The notes under the pieces are model-generated. The model was not told the DNA's origin, did no database searches, and saw nothing but the letters and a program-made list of their open reading frames with translations. 64,000 nt of DNA from Pseudomonas sp. ok272 (lineage in GTDB: Bacteria; Pseudomonadota; Gammaproteobacteria; Pseudomonadales; Pseudomonadaceae). The stretch lies in contig NZ_FOCB01000007.1 of NCBI RefSeq assembly GCF_900109995.1, positions 147,177 to 211,176 of the forward strand. Direction: 5' to 3'. The first letter of the stretch is position 1; every line of letters starts with the position of its first letter. The translations under genes and the position numbers were made by a program. This document shows, piece after piece, positions 9,563-20,832 of the stretch.

Positions 9563-9883
9563 TTACTTGACCAGCAGCGACCGGACCTTTACCGCGCCCC
9601 TGCCAGGTGCTTTGTCCTTCAACCAGATGATTTGCGCCGAGCGCGGGGCATCCTTGGGTGCCACAGCAGCCAACACGCTGCCTCGTGCCTCGCGATCATT
9701 GCGGTCCAGGTAAGCCTGGATCAGTTCGAACTCTGCGCGGCTCAACCCGCGAAGTTCCAGCTCCAGCGGCCACTCATCGCGCAATCGGCCTGCGGTCTTT
9801 ACCGCATCCAGCGCCAATCCCAGACGATCGATCAGTTTTTCGTATAACTCGGGTTTCGTGATTTTTGTTTGTGGCTCAAGCAT
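9563..9883 (-). CDS. Conserved small protein, function unknown
   Basis: A 106-residue soluble protein starting MLEPQTKITKPELYEKLIDRL, with a predicted helical N-terminal half (acidic/leucine-rich, 20-75) and a basic C-terminal end. The start is well supported by AGGTGAGGG just before the ATG. I do not recognise the family, but codon use matches the core genome. It is probably monocistronic and divergent from leuS. The 136 bases before it (9426-9562) show nothing notable. Confidence 0.65.
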   Translation of the reverse strand: MLEPQTKITKPELYEKLIDRLGLALDAVKTAGRLRDEWPLELELRGLSRAEFELIQAYLDRNDREARGSVLAAVAPKDAPRSAQIIWLKDKAPGRGAVKVRSLLVK

Positions 9884-10024
9884 CCCTCACCTCATTGAAG
9901 ATAAGTCCCACTCCCCAAACTAGAGCTTAGCTTCGCTGAACAAACCGGCTGTGCGCCGCGACCAACGGCCCGCATGGGGCCTGGGCTACGCAATCAGGGT
10001 TTCCCTAGGCCGAGCGCGGTCATG

Positions 10025-10139
10025 TATGCTACGGCGCTTCCTGTAACTCCACTTCCAGCTTGGCTGGGCATCGAAAACGCCACAGGTGGCGCAATCCAGG
10101 TCCAGCGTTGCATTGAAGAGGATTAGGCCACCCCTAATC
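10025..10139 (+). promoter_or_regulatory. leuS promoter and structured leader
   Basis: A TATGCT -10-like box at 10025-10030 is followed by three short hairpins in the presumed leader: CCAGC/GCTGG (10055-10067), CGCCAC/GTGGCG (10078-10091) and GATTAGG/CCTAATC (10121-10139). The last sits 15 bases before the leuS start and could affect ribosome access. No T-box or known riboswitch motif was found, so regulation is inference. Confidence 0.4.
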
Positions 10140-10145
10140 AGTTAA

Positions 10146-12761
<2,616 letters not shown>

Positions 12762-12849
12762 ATTGGACCAGGCGCCAGGTGAGCCTGGCGCCGAGTAAAA
12801 CCTTTCGGGCCGCACGGTCGGCCCACACGGTTTCAAGGGGAGCAACAAG

Positions 12850-13455
12850 ATGATCAAACGCAATTTGCTGGTGATGGGCCTTGCCGTCCTGCTGAGCGCC
12901 TGTGGTTTCCAGCTGCGCGGTACCGGCACCTCGGAACTGGCGATCAAGGAAATCGACCTGAGCGCCCGTAACGCCTATGGCGACACCATCACGATGATGC
13001 GCCAGACCCTGCAAAGCAGCGGCGTCAAGGTCATCGCCGGTGCACCGTACAAACTGGTGTTCACCAATGAACAGGACAGCTCGCGCATCCTGAGCTACGT
13101 TGGCGGTTCGCAAACCGGCGAGTATGAGCTGTCGACCGTGCTGAACTACGAGATCGTGGGCAACAACAACCTGTCGCTGCTCAACGACAAGCTGCAAGTA
13201 CGCAAAGTCGTGATGCATGACGGCAGCAACATCACCGGTTCCGTCCAGGAAAACGACGAGGCCCGCAAGGAGATCCGTCGCGACCTGGTGCAACGCATGA
13301 TGCTGCGCCTGCAACAGCTGACGCCGGCGCAACTGGATGCCCTGCAACAGACCGCCGATGCACGCGCCAAGGCTGAAGCCGATGCGCTGCGAGCGGCCCA
13401 GAACGCTGAAGCGAACACCCCGCGCCAGTCGCCGCTGCAAGTACCTGCCGAGTAA
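12850..13455 (+). CDS. lptE: LPS-assembly lipoprotein LptE
   Basis: An outer-membrane lipoprotein that plugs the LptD barrel and delivers lipopolysaccharide to the cell surface. A type II signal peptide ends at LLSAC, with the lipidated cysteine at residue 18, followed by the family hallmark GFQLRG. The length is 201 residues, with a long alanine-rich C-terminal tail beyond the folded domain, as in other pseudomonads. GGGGAGC gives a strong ribosome site. The gene lies between leuS and holA as in E. coli. Confidence 0.95.
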   Translation: MIKRNLLVMGLAVLLSACGFQLRGTGTSELAIKEIDLSARNAYGDTITMMRQTLQSSGVKVIAGAPYKLVFTNEQDSSRILSYVGGSQTGEYELSTVLNYEIVGNNNLSLLNDKLQVRKVVMHDGSNITGSVQENDEARKEIRRDLVQRMMLRLQQLTPAQLDALQQTADARAKAEADALRAAQNAEANTPRQSPLQVPAE

Positions 13456-13460
13456 GCCTT

Positions 13461-13482
13461 ACGGGGCGCCCCGGCGCCCCGT
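13461..13482. other. Hairpin between lptE and holA
   Basis: A perfect 10-bp stem (ACGGGGCGCC/GGCGCCCCGT) with a 2-base loop, followed by only GTTTG. It is too poor in T to be a strong terminator; partial attenuation or mRNA 3'-end protection is possible. Confidence 0.5.
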
Positions 13483-13494
13483 TTGCCCCGCCTT

Positions 13495-14532
13495 ATGAAA
13501 CTCGCCCCCGCCCAACTCGCAAAACACCTGCAAGGCAGCCTTGCGCCTGTGTACATCATCAGCGGCGACGACCCGCTGCTGTGCCAGGAAGCCGCCGATG
13601 CCATTCGCGCGACTGCCCGCCAGCAGGGCTTTGACGAACGCCAAGTATTCAGCGCCGATGCCAGCTTTGATTGGGGCACGTTGCTGCAAGCCGGTGCGAG
13701 CATGTCGCTGTTCGCCGAGAAACGCCTGCTCGAACTGCGCTTGCCGTCCGGTAAGCCCGGCGACAAGGGCGCGGCGGCGCTGATGGAATACTGCTCACGC
13801 CCGGCCGAAGACACACTTTTGCTGATCAGCCTGCCCAAGTTGGACGGCAGCGCGCAGAAGACCAAGTGGGGCAAGGCGTTGGTCGAAGGTGCGCAGACCC
13901 AGTTCGTGCAGATCTGGCCGGTGGATATCGGCCAGTTGCCACAGTGGATTCGCCAGCGCCTGTCCCAGGCCGGGCTGAGCGCCAGCCAGGACGCCGTGGA
14001 ACTGATCGCGGCCCGGGTCGAAGGCAACCTGCTGGCGGCCGCCCAGGAAATCGAAAAGCTCAAGCTGATGGCCGAGGGTGGGCAGATCACCGTCGAGACC
14101 GTGCAGGGCGCCGTGGCCGACAGTGCGCGCTTCGATGTGTTCGGGCTCACCGACGCGATCCTCAATGGCGAAGCCGCCCACGCCCTGCGCATGCTCGAAG
14201 GCCTGCGCGGCGAAGGCGTGGAGCCACCGGTGATCCTCTGGGCCCTGGCCCGGGAACTGCGCCTGCTGGCCAACCTGTCACTTCAATTCAGCCAGGGCGT
14301 GCCGTTGGACAAGGCCTTCAGTCAGGCTCGACCGCCGGTGTGGGACAAGCGCAAACCGCTGATGAGCAAGGCCCTGCAACGCTACTCGGCGCCGCGCTGG
14401 GCGCAACTGCTGCTCGAAGCGCAACGCATCGATGCACAAATCAAGGGCCAGGCCGCCGGATCGCCGTGGATGAGCCTTAGCCGTCTGTCGCTGTTGATGG
14501 CCGGGCAGCGCCTGAGTTTGCCGGCCGAGTAA
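13495..14532 (+). CDS. holA: DNA polymerase III delta subunit
   Basis: The 345-residue clamp-loader subunit that opens the beta clamp. The N-terminus (MKLAPAQLAKHL...APVYIISGDDPLL) and the C-terminal helical collar with LWALARELRLL match the HolA family. The start at 13495 is preferred to an in-frame codon 12 bases upstream because MKLAPAQL is the conserved start. It lies 39 bases after lptE, the usual position. Confidence 0.95.
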   Translation: MKLAPAQLAKHLQGSLAPVYIISGDDPLLCQEAADAIRATARQQGFDERQVFSADASFDWGTLLQAGASMSLFAEKRLLELRLPSGKPGDKGAAALMEYCSRPAEDTLLLISLPKLDGSAQKTKWGKALVEGAQTQFVQIWPVDIGQLPQWIRQRLSQAGLSASQDAVELIAARVEGNLLAAAQEIEKLKLMAEGGQITVETVQGAVADSARFDVFGLTDAILNGEAAHALRMLEGLRGEGVEPPVILWALARELRLLANLSLQFSQGVPLDKAFSQARPPVWDKRKPLMSKALQRYSAPRWAQLLLEAQRIDAQIKGQAAGSPWMSLSRLSLLMAGQRLSLPAE

Positions 14533-14554
14533 GGCGCTCGACCGCGTGGCCTTT

Positions 14555-14620
14555 GTTCGCGGGCAAGCCTCGCTCCTACAAGGCACGTCGACAACCAAGG
14601 AGCGAGGCTTGCCCGCGAAC
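14555..14620. repeat. REPIN-like inverted repeat
   Basis: Perfect 23-base arms (left 14555-14577, right 14598-14620) with the core GCGGGCAAGCCTCGCTCC and its complement, around a 20-base loop. This is a different REP subfamily from the GAGCCTGCTCGCG type at 8564. Confidence 0.85.
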
Positions 14621-14719
14621 AGCGCACGAAAGGTCCTACACATTGTAGGGACTAGACAGAATCCTCTCTTCGGCCGATCATTCCCCCCGCTACCCCCCAC
14701 CTCAAAGAGAGTACCGCCC

Positions 14720-14875
14720 ATGAGCACAAAAAAGCGGCCCAACAAGGCCAAGTCCATCGTCGCCCAGCCATTGTTCCGCAGCCGCCAGGAACAGCCGGCC
14801 AAAGGCAAAGGCAGCTACCGCCGCGAAGCCTTCCAGTCTAAAAGCTGGGAGGCTTCTTACTTTCTGGCGGCTTAA
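14720..14875 (+). CDS. arfA: Alternative ribosome-rescue factor ArfA
   Basis: A 51-residue basic protein that recruits release factor 2 to ribosomes stalled on mRNAs lacking a stop codon, as backup to tmRNA. The recognised core is PLFRSRQE...KGKGSYRRE, and the tail is KSWEASYFLAA. Regulation is visible in the gene: a terminator-like hairpin at 14825-14856 plus a T-rich stretch lies inside the coding region. Most transcripts would therefore end before the stop codon and the protein be tagged by tmRNA, so ArfA accumulates only when trans-translation fails. This mechanism is known from E. coli and relatives. Confidence 0.93.
   Translation: MSTKKRPNKAKSIVAQPLFRSRQEQPAKGKGSYRREAFQSKSWEASYFLAA
14825..14865 (+). 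terminator. Intragenic terminator in arfA
   Basis: GAAGCCTTCCAG (14825-14836) pairs with CTGGGAGGCTTC (14845-14856), a 12-bp stem with one G-U pair, followed by TTACTTTCT. It lies wholly inside the arfA frame, upstream of its stop codon. Confidence 0.8.
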
Positions 14876-14936
14876 AGCACAGCACCCCCGCTCCATGTTA
14901 AGGTCGGCACCTGATTCGTATTCTCTGGACCTGTGC

Positions 14937-16259
14937 ATGCCCCTTTGTATTTCCCGTCGTTGGCACCTACGCCAACTGATCGCTGCCACAAGCCTCGTTC
15001 TGCTTGTCGCCTGCGCGGAAAAACCCACCGCCGCCGACGCCCAACCGCTGCAAACCGTCCCTGTCTCCGTGGCCCCGGCCATTGTCCCGCCTGTGGTACC
15101 CACCGGTGACAACCTGGCGATCCAGCCCACCCAGACCTTTGCCGAATGGCAAGCCGGCTTTCGCGTGGACGCCCTCGCCGCCGGGATCCGCCCCGAACTG
15201 TTCGACCGCGCCTTTGCCGGGGTCACGCCGGACATGAGCGTGATCCGCGCCGACCGCAGCCAGCCCGAGTTCTCCCGCCCGGTGTGGGAATACCTCGACG
15301 GCGCCTTGTCCGCCATTCGCGTGCGCAAGGGCCAGGCACTGCTCGATCAATACGCCGAGACCCTGAGCGCCATCGAGCAACGCTATGGCGTCGACCGCCA
15401 GGCGCTGGTGGCCGTGTGGGGCATGGAAAGCAACTTCGGCAGCTTCCAGGGCGACAAGTCGGTGATTCGCTCCCTCGCGACCCTGGCCTATGAAGGCCGC
15501 CGCCCGGGCTTCGCTCACGCCCAACTGCTGGCCGCGCTGCAGATCCTGCAACAAGGCGACATCACGCCCGAGAAGATGCTCGGTTCCTGGGCCGGCGCCA
15601 TGGGCCAGACTCAATTCATTCCAACCACCTACAACACCCACGCCGTGGACTTCGATGGCGATGGCCGGCGCAACATCTGGGACAGCCCGGCCGATGCGCT
15701 GGCCTCCACCGCCCATTACCTGCAAAGCTCGGGCTGGCAGAAAGGCCAGCCGTGGGGCTTCGAGGTGGCGGTGCCGAGTGGTTTCAACTACTCGTTGGCC
15801 GACGGCGCGATCCGCAAGAGCGTCGCCGAATGGCTGCAACTGGGGGTGACGCTGCCCGCAGGAGCGAGTGTGCCGCCCGGTGCCGAGCAACTGTCCGCCA
15901 CCCTGCTGCTACCGGCCGGCTATCGCGGCCCGGCGTTCCTGCTGCTGGACAACTTCCGGGCAGTGCTCAAGTACAACAACTCGTCGTCCTATGCCCTGGC
16001 CGTGAACCTGTTGTCGGAGCGTTTCAGTGGCGCAGGCATGATCCGCGGCGAGTGGCCCAAGGATGACGTGCCCTTGAGCCGATCCGAGCGCATCGAGTTG
16101 CAGAGCCTGCTGAGTGCCCACCAATACGACGCAGGCAACGCCGATGGCATCATCGGCGCCAACACCCGCAAGGCGATCCGCGCCGCACAGGAGTCGTTTG
16201 GCTGGCCGGCCGATGGCTATCCGACGCACAAATTGCTGGAAGGCTTGCGTAAGCGCTAA
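14937..16259 (+). CDS. MltB-family lytic murein transglycosylase lipoprotein
   Basis: It cleaves the MurNAc-GlcNAc bond with 1,6-anhydro product formation, at the outer membrane. A type II signal peptide ends at LVAC (Cys26). The SLT_2 catalytic domain (about 50-345) includes the catalytic Glu in WGMESNFGSFQG and the substrate-site stretch GSWAGAMGQTQFIPTTY. A C-terminal peptidoglycan-binding domain follows (about 375-438). The start at 14937 is preferred over an ATG 42 bases upstream because it gives a proper signal peptide. This is a second MltB-like enzyme; true mltB is at 21846-22856. Confidence 0.9.
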   Translation: MPLCISRRWHLRQLIAATSLVLLVACAEKPTAADAQPLQTVPVSVAPAIVPPVVPTGDNLAIQPTQTFAEWQAGFRVDALAAGIRPELFDRAFAGVTPDMSVIRADRSQPEFSRPVWEYLDGALSAIRVRKGQALLDQYAETLSAIEQRYGVDRQALVAVWGMESNFGSFQGDKSVIRSLATLAYEGRRPGFAHAQLLAALQILQQGDITPEKMLGSWAGAMGQTQFIPTTYNTHAVDFDGDGRRNIWDSPADALASTAHYLQSSGWQKGQPWGFEVAVPSGFNYSLADGAIRKSVAEWLQLGVTLPAGASVPPGAEQLSATLLLPAGYRGPAFLLLDNFRAVLKYNNSSSYALAVNLLSERFSGAGMIRGEWPKDDVPLSRSERIELQSLLSAHQYDAGNADGIIGANTRKAIRAAQESFGWPADGYPTHKLLEGLRKR

Positions 16260-16263
16260 ACGC

Positions 16264-16352
16264 TTCGCGAGCAGGCTCGCTCCCACAAGGTTGTGTGTTG
16301 ACTCAGAGAATGTGAGCAACACTGATTACTGTGGGAGCGAGCCTGCTCGCGA
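16264..16352. repeat. REPIN (inverted REP pair)
   Basis: TTCGCGAGCAGGCTCGCTCC and its reverse complement, 42 bases apart, between two convergent genes. It is the same subfamily as the copy at 8564-8653. Confidence 0.9.
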
Positions 16353-16377
16353 TGACTGACTGTCAGGCAAAGAACTG

Positions 16378-17328
16378 CTAGGCCCTGACCACCACATCCT
16401 GCTCCAACACCAACGACTGCCCCCCCGCATCCAGGGTCACCAACGCGCCCATCGGCAATGTCAGGTTCGGGTCGCAATGACCGCTGCGCCAGCCCGCCAG
16501 CACCGGGATCCGGAAGGGCTCGAACGTCTGCTTGAGCAACCGCGCCAGCGCCTCGCTGTCCACTCCCGCCACATCCCCCACCAAGACCCCGCGCAAGCGG
16601 CTCAGCTTGCCCGCCAGGCGCAAGTGCGTCAGCAGGCGGTCGATGCGATACAGCGGCTCGTTGACGTCCTCGATAAACAGAATGACGCCGTCGGCATCGA
16701 TTTCGAACGCCGTGCCCAGCGTGGCCGCGATCATCGACAGATTGCCCCCCAGCAGGCGGCCGTGAGCGATGCCAGGCGAGAGGGTGGTCAACGGGTAGGC
16801 CACCGGGTGCGCCAGTAGACTCCCGGCCGTCAGTTGCCCCCTGAGCAGGCTGAACAACGATGCCTCGGTCGGCGCCTGCTTGTCCCCCAGCAGATCGGCG
16901 TTGAGCATCGGCCCGTGAAAGGTCACGAACCCCGCATAACGGCTGATCGCCAGGTGCAGCGCGGTGATATCGCTGTAGCCGACAAACGGCTTGGCATTGC
17001 GCCGCAGCAACTCATAGTCGATCTGGTCCAGCAGGCGCGGGCTGCCGTAGCCTCCCCGCAAGCACAGGATGGCGTCGATGGCCGGGTCGGCAAACGCCGC
17101 GTGCAGATCGCGCAAGCGCACCTCATCACTGCCAGCCAGGTAGCCGTCCCGCTCCGTGACCCCCGGGAAGATCCGCAGCGAGTAGCCCCGCGAGCGCATC
17201 CAATGCAAGGCCTTTTCGGTATCCAGTGCCGCCGGGCCGGCCGGCGCGATCACGCCAATCAGCCCTTCGGCCGGCAACGCCGGGACCGGGGAATGTTCGG
17301 TAAGGATTGGGGTGGAGCGCGTGGTCAT
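16378..17328 (-). CDS. ldcA: LD-carboxypeptidase (S66 family)
   Basis: A serine peptidase that removes the terminal D-Ala from murein tetrapeptides during cytosolic peptidoglycan recycling. The S66 N-terminal domain shows APAGPAALD and RGGYGSPRLL. The nucleophile Ser is in GYSDITALH, and the downstream block is HGRLLGGNLSMIAATLGT. Length is 316 residues from the ATG at 17328, chosen because GGGAGA sits 7 bases upstream; an ATG 30 bases earlier lacks this. MccF-type microcin resistance is a related function that I consider less likely. Confidence 0.9.
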   Translation of the reverse strand: MTTRSTPILTEHSPVPALPAEGLIGVIAPAGPAALDTEKALHWMRSRGYSLRIFPGVTERDGYLAGSDEVRLRDLHAAFADPAIDAILCLRGGYGSPRLLDQIDYELLRRNAKPFVGYSDITALHLAISRYAGFVTFHGPMLNADLLGDKQAPTEASLFSLLRGQLTAGSLLAHPVAYPLTTLSPGIAHGRLLGGNLSMIAATLGTAFEIDADGVILFIEDVNEPLYRIDRLLTHLRLAGKLSRLRGVLVGDVAGVDSEALARLLKQTFEPFRIPVLAGWRSGHCDPNLTLPMGALVTLDAGGQSLVLEQDVVVRA

Positions 17329-17423
17329 CCGTGATTCTCCCTGCGTGACGGTTGCCACACACAGTAGTCAGGAACGGGGACAAACAGAAGAGGCTTGGCC
17401 GTACCAAAAGTTTCAGACAAAAC

Positions 17424-17460
17424 AACGCCCGCAAGGCTTGGAGGCCTTGCGGGCGTTTTT
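17424..17460 (-). terminator. Terminator after lipA
   Basis: A 14-bp stem (AACGCCCGCAAGGC / GCCTTGCGGGCGTT) with a 6-base loop. It is T-rich on both sides (GTTGTTTTG in the minus direction). It ends the lipB-lipA transcript and separates it from ldcA. Confidence 0.85.
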
Positions 17461-17471
17461 CACGCGCTGGA

Positions 17472-18494
17472 TCAGGACGACATCAGTTCGGCCTTGACCA
17501 GCTTCGCCTGCTCGTCGGCGTGGTACGAAGAACGTACCAACGGCCCGGACGCGACGTTCTTGAAGCCCATCTTGTAGCCTTCCTCGGCGAACCAGGCGAA
17601 GGTGTCCGGGTGCACGAAACGCTGCACCGGCAAGTGGCTGCGCGACGGCTGCAGGTACTGGCCCAGGGTCAGCATGTCGATGTCGTGCTCACGCATGCGC
17701 TGCATGACTTCGATGACCTCTTCGTCGGTTTCGCCCAGGCCCAGCATCAAGCCGGACTTGGTCGGAATGTGCGGCATCATCTGCTTGAACTTCTGCAGCA
17801 GGGTCAGCGACCACTGGTAGTCCGAACCCGGACGTGCGGCCTTGTACAGGCGGGGCACGGTTTCCAGGTTGTGGTTGAACACATCCGGCGGCTCGGCGGC
17901 GGTGATTTGCAGCGCCACGTCCATCCGGCCGCGGTAGTCCGGCACCAGGGTCTCCAGTTGCACGTTCGGCGACAGCTTGCGGATCTCGCGGATGCAGTCG
18001 GCAAAGTGCTGGGCACCGCCGTCACGCAGGTCGTCGCGGTCCACCGAGGTGATCACCACGTACTTGAGCTTCAGGTCAGCGATGGCGATAGCCAGGCTCT
18101 CGGGCTCATTGACGTCCAGCGGCTTCGGCCGACCGTGGCCAACGTCACAGAACGGGCACCGGCGGGTGCAGATGTCGCCCATGATCATGAAGGTCGCGGT
18201 GCCACCGGAGAAGCATTCGCCCAGGTTCGGGCAGGAGGCTTCTTCGCAGACGCTGTGCAACTTGTGCTTGCGCAGCAGGGCCTTGATCCGGTCGACTTCC
18301 GGCGACACCGGGATGCGCACGCGAATCCAGTCGGGCTTCTTGGGCAGTTCAGTGGTCGGAATGATCTTCACCGGGATGCGTGCAACCTTCTCGGCGCCGC
18401 GCAGCTTGACGCCGGCCTCGACCTTGGCACGCGGGGCCGGACGCTCGGTGACATCCAGCGTGGGGATCATGGTTTGCACTGCATCAGTAGTCAT
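17472..18494 (-). CDS. lipA: Lipoyl synthase
   Basis: A radical-SAM enzyme inserting two sulfurs into octanoyl groups on lipoyl domains of PDH, OGDH and GcvH. The auxiliary cluster cysteines are at 83, 88 and 94 ([12 protein letters not shown]), and the radical-SAM cluster is CTRRCPFC (109, 113, 116). Length is 340 residues. It starts 1 base after lipB ends, so the two are translated together, as expected for consecutive pathway steps. Confidence 0.98.
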   Translation of the reverse strand: MTTDAVQTMIPTLDVTERPAPRAKVEAGVKLRGAEKVARIPVKIIPTTELPKKPDWIRVRIPVSPEVDRIKALLRKHKLHSVCEEASCPNLGECFSGGTATFMIMGDICTRRCPFCDVGHGRPKPLDVNEPESLAIAIADLKLKYVVITSVDRDDLRDGGAQHFADCIREIRKLSPNVQLETLVPDYRGRMDVALQITAAEPPDVFNHNLETVPRLYKAARPGSDYQWSLTLLQKFKQMMPHIPTKSGLMLGLGETDEEVIEVMQRMREHDIDMLTLGQYLQPSRSHLPVQRFVHPDTFAWFAEEGYKMGFKNVASGPLVRSSYHADEQAKLVKAELMSS

Positions 18495-18495
18495 A

Positions 18496-19143
18496 TCAGT
18501 CGATTCCGCCCGTTAGGGTCGTCTGCTCAGCATAGTCGAGGTGTTTGACGAGCTGCGCGCGCAGCCGGGCACTTACCTCGGCAAATTCAATCGGCCCTGT
18601 ATGGTCGCGCAACTGGGTCATTGCCAACCCGGCGTAGCCACAGGGGTTAATCCGTCGGAACGGTTCCAGGTCCATGTCCACGTTCAGGGCCAGGCCATGA
18701 AAGGAACAACCGTGGCGGATGCGCAGGCCCAGGGACGCAATCTTCGCCCCGTCGACATACACACCCGGCGCATCGGCCTTGGCCACGGCGGTCACGCCGT
18801 AGCTGGCCAGCAGCTCGATCAGGCAGGCTTCCATGCGGCTGACCAGGTCACGCACGCCAAACCCCAGCTTGCGCACATCCAGCAGCAGATAAGCCACCAA
18901 CTGGCCCGGGCCGTGATAGGTCACCTGGCCACCGCGATCGACCTGCACCACCGGGATTGCCCCCGGCAGCAGCAGGTGCTCGGCCTTGCCGGCCTGGCCC
19001 TGGGTGAACACCGACGGGTGCTCCACCAGCCAGATCTCGTCGGCGCGCGTACTGCCACGCTCGTTGGTGAACCGCTGCATGGCATGCCAGACCGGCTCGT
19101 AGGCCAGTTGGCCCAGCTCGCGAAAGCCCAGCGGCTCGGCCAT
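18496..19143 (-). CDS. lipB: Octanoyl-ACP:protein N-octanoyltransferase LipB
   Basis: It transfers octanoate from ACP to the lipoyl-domain lysine, the step before LipA. The family motifs are [20 protein letters not shown], the catalytic Lys in [11 protein letters not shown], and the catalytic Cys in INPCGYAGL. Length is 215 residues. I use the ATG at 19143, which overlaps the ybeD stop in a TGATG arrangement; a GTG one codon earlier is also possible. Confidence 0.96.
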   Translation of the reverse strand: MAEPLGFRELGQLAYEPVWHAMQRFTNERGSTRADEIWLVEHPSVFTQGQAGKAEHLLLPGAIPVVQVDRGGQVTYHGPGQLVAYLLLDVRKLGFGVRDLVSRMEACLIELLASYGVTAVAKADAPGVYVDGAKIASLGLRIRHGCSFHGLALNVDMDLEPFRRINPCGYAGLAMTQLRDHTGPIEFAEVSARLRAQLVKHLDYAEQTTLTGGID

Positions 19144-19418
19144 CACAGCACCATGTGCACGAAGCCGGTAGCCCGCAATTCGCTGTTGATGTTGTACAGC
19201 TGGTCTTGGTCGGTGGCGACGATGTGCAACTGGATAGTGGTGTATTTACCGTTGGTGCTTTGGCGCTCATCGATACGTTCATGGTTGATCGTCGCGTGTT
19301 TCTTGACGATCTCGATGATCTTGTCCTTGTTGCCCACACCGGTATCGCTGATCACCTTAACCGGGTAATCCACGTTGGGGAATTCGATCTTTGGCGCCTT
19401 TACTTCGGTATCGGTCAT
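19143..19418 (-). CDS. ybeD: DUF493 protein YbeD
   Basis: A 91-residue ACT-like small protein of the YbeD/DUF493 family ([17 protein letters not shown]...). The gene is usually found between dacA and lipB, and its molecular function is unproven. Its stop overlaps the lipB start. The 78 bases to dacA contain a hairpin, so it may be transcribed partly from its own promoter. Confidence 0.93.
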   Translation of the reverse strand: MTDTEVKAPKIEFPNVDYPVKVISDTGVGNKDKIIEIVKKHATINHERIDERQSTNGKYTTIQLHIVATDQDQLYNINSELRATGFVHMVL

Positions 19419-19450
19419 GGCGTAACGGCCTCGTAAGCCTGGGCGACGAA

Positions 19451-19483
19451 CAAGGCCCCGCGCCGGATCAGCACGGGGCCTTG
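19451..19483 (-). terminator. Hairpin after dacA
   Basis: CAAGGCCCCG pairs with CGGGGCCTTG around a 13-base loop, just downstream of dacA on the minus strand. The following bases are only moderately T-rich, so termination is probably partial. Confidence 0.5.
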
Positions 19484-19496
19484 CGGGGCGCCACTA

Positions 19497-20654
19497 TCAG
19501 TTGAACAAGCCGTAGAAGAATAGACGGATGCTATCCCACATGCGACGCAAGATTCCACCTTCCTCGACCGCGTCCAGGGCGATCAGATCGGCGCTGTGCA
19601 CCACTTTGTCGTCCAGTTTCACTTCGACTTTACCGATCACATCGCCCTTGGCGATAGGTGCGATCAGTTGTGGGTTCATGGTCATGCTGGCCGCGAGCTT
19701 TTTCAGCTGGCCTTTTGGCAGGGTCATGGTCAGGTCTTGCGCCAGGCCGGCCTTGACCTGGTTGGTGGTGCCCTTCCATACCGGGGCCTGGGCCAACTCG
19801 GCACCCTTCTGATAGAAGGTCTGGGTTTCGAAGAAGCGGAAACCGTAGGTCAGCAGCTTCTGGGTTTCCGCGGCGCGGGCCGATTCGCTGTTGGTACCGA
19901 ATACCACGGCGATCAGGCGCATGCCATCACGTACCGCCGAGGACACCATGCAGTAGCCGGCTTCGTCGGTGTGGCCGGTCTTCAGGCCATCGACGGTCTT
20001 GTCACGCCACAGCAGCAGGTTGCGGTTGGGCTGCTTGATGCCGTTCCAGAAGAACTCTTTCTGCGAGTAGATCGCGTAGTGAGCCGGGTCTTCGTGGATG
20101 ATCGCGCGCGCCAGTGTCGCCATGTCGTGCGCCGAGGAGTAGTGCTCGGGGTTCGGCAGGCCGGTCGGGTTCATGAAGTGGCTGTTGGTCATACCCAGGT
20201 CGGCCACGGTTTTGTTCATCATGTCGGCGAAAGCGTCTTCGCTGCCGGCGATGTGCTCGGCGAGCGCAACGCTGGCGTCGTTGCCCGACTGGATGATGAT
20301 GCCGTGCAGCAGGTCGCTGACGGTGACCTGCGAGCCGACCTTGATGAACATCCGCGAACCGCCGGTGCGCCAGGCGTTCTCGCTGACGGTCACCGGATCG
20401 TTCTCACCGATCTGGCCGCGACGGATTTCCAGGGTCGCGATGTAGGCAGTCATCAGCTTGGTCAGGCTGGCAGGCGGCAGGCGCTGGTCACCGTTGTTCT
20501 CGACCAGCACGTTGCCACTGCTGGCGTCCATCAGCACGTAGGCCTTGGCAGCCAGTTGCGGTGGCGACGGCATCATCTCGACCGCGAACGCGGCCGGAGA
20601 CAGGAGTAGCGGGACTAACAGGAACAGGCGTTTGGCAAAGGTGGTGATGTTCAT
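19497..20654 (-). CDS. dacA: D-alanyl-D-alanine carboxypeptidase (PBP5/6 type)
   Basis: A low-molecular-mass penicillin-binding protein that trims murein pentapeptides. A signal peptide ends near residue 24. The active-site motifs are Ser63-Leu-Thr-Lys66, Ser123-Gly-Asn125 and Lys225-Thr-Gly227. A C-terminal beta domain and an amphipathic tail (SIRLFFYGLFN) anchor it to the inner membrane. Length is 385 residues. It belongs to the elongation/lipoate gene group, after rlpA, from which it is separated by 178 bases that show no clear feature. Confidence 0.96.
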   Translation of the reverse strand: MNITTFAKRLFLLVPLLLSPAAFAVEMMPSPPQLAAKAYVLMDASSGNVLVENNGDQRLPPASLTKLMTAYIATLEIRRGQIGENDPVTVSENAWRTGGSRMFIKVGSQVTVSDLLHGIIIQSGNDASVALAEHIAGSEDAFADMMNKTVADLGMTNSHFMNPTGLPNPEHYSSAHDMATLARAIIHEDPAHYAIYSQKEFFWNGIKQPNRNLLLWRDKTVDGLKTGHTDEAGYCMVSSAVRDGMRLIAVVFGTNSESARAAETQKLLTYGFRFFETQTFYQKGAELAQAPVWKGTTNQVKAGLAQDLTMTLPKGQLKKLAASMTMNPQLIAPIAKGDVIGKVEVKLDDKVVHSADLIALDAVEEGGILRRMWDSIRLFFYGLFN

Positions 20655-20832
20655 CCGTCTCTCGAAATCGCTAATGGAAACTGCCCAAAGGCAAAACTAA
20701 TCTGACAACCCTAGGGGCTATCGCGTGTTCAGTCGTTCACTCATCAACCCTTGCCGGGCTTTTGTTGTACGGCGAGCCAACAACTCAGGTCCGCCCCCCA
20801 ATACCGCAAGCGAACCTTGAATCAGGAATTAC

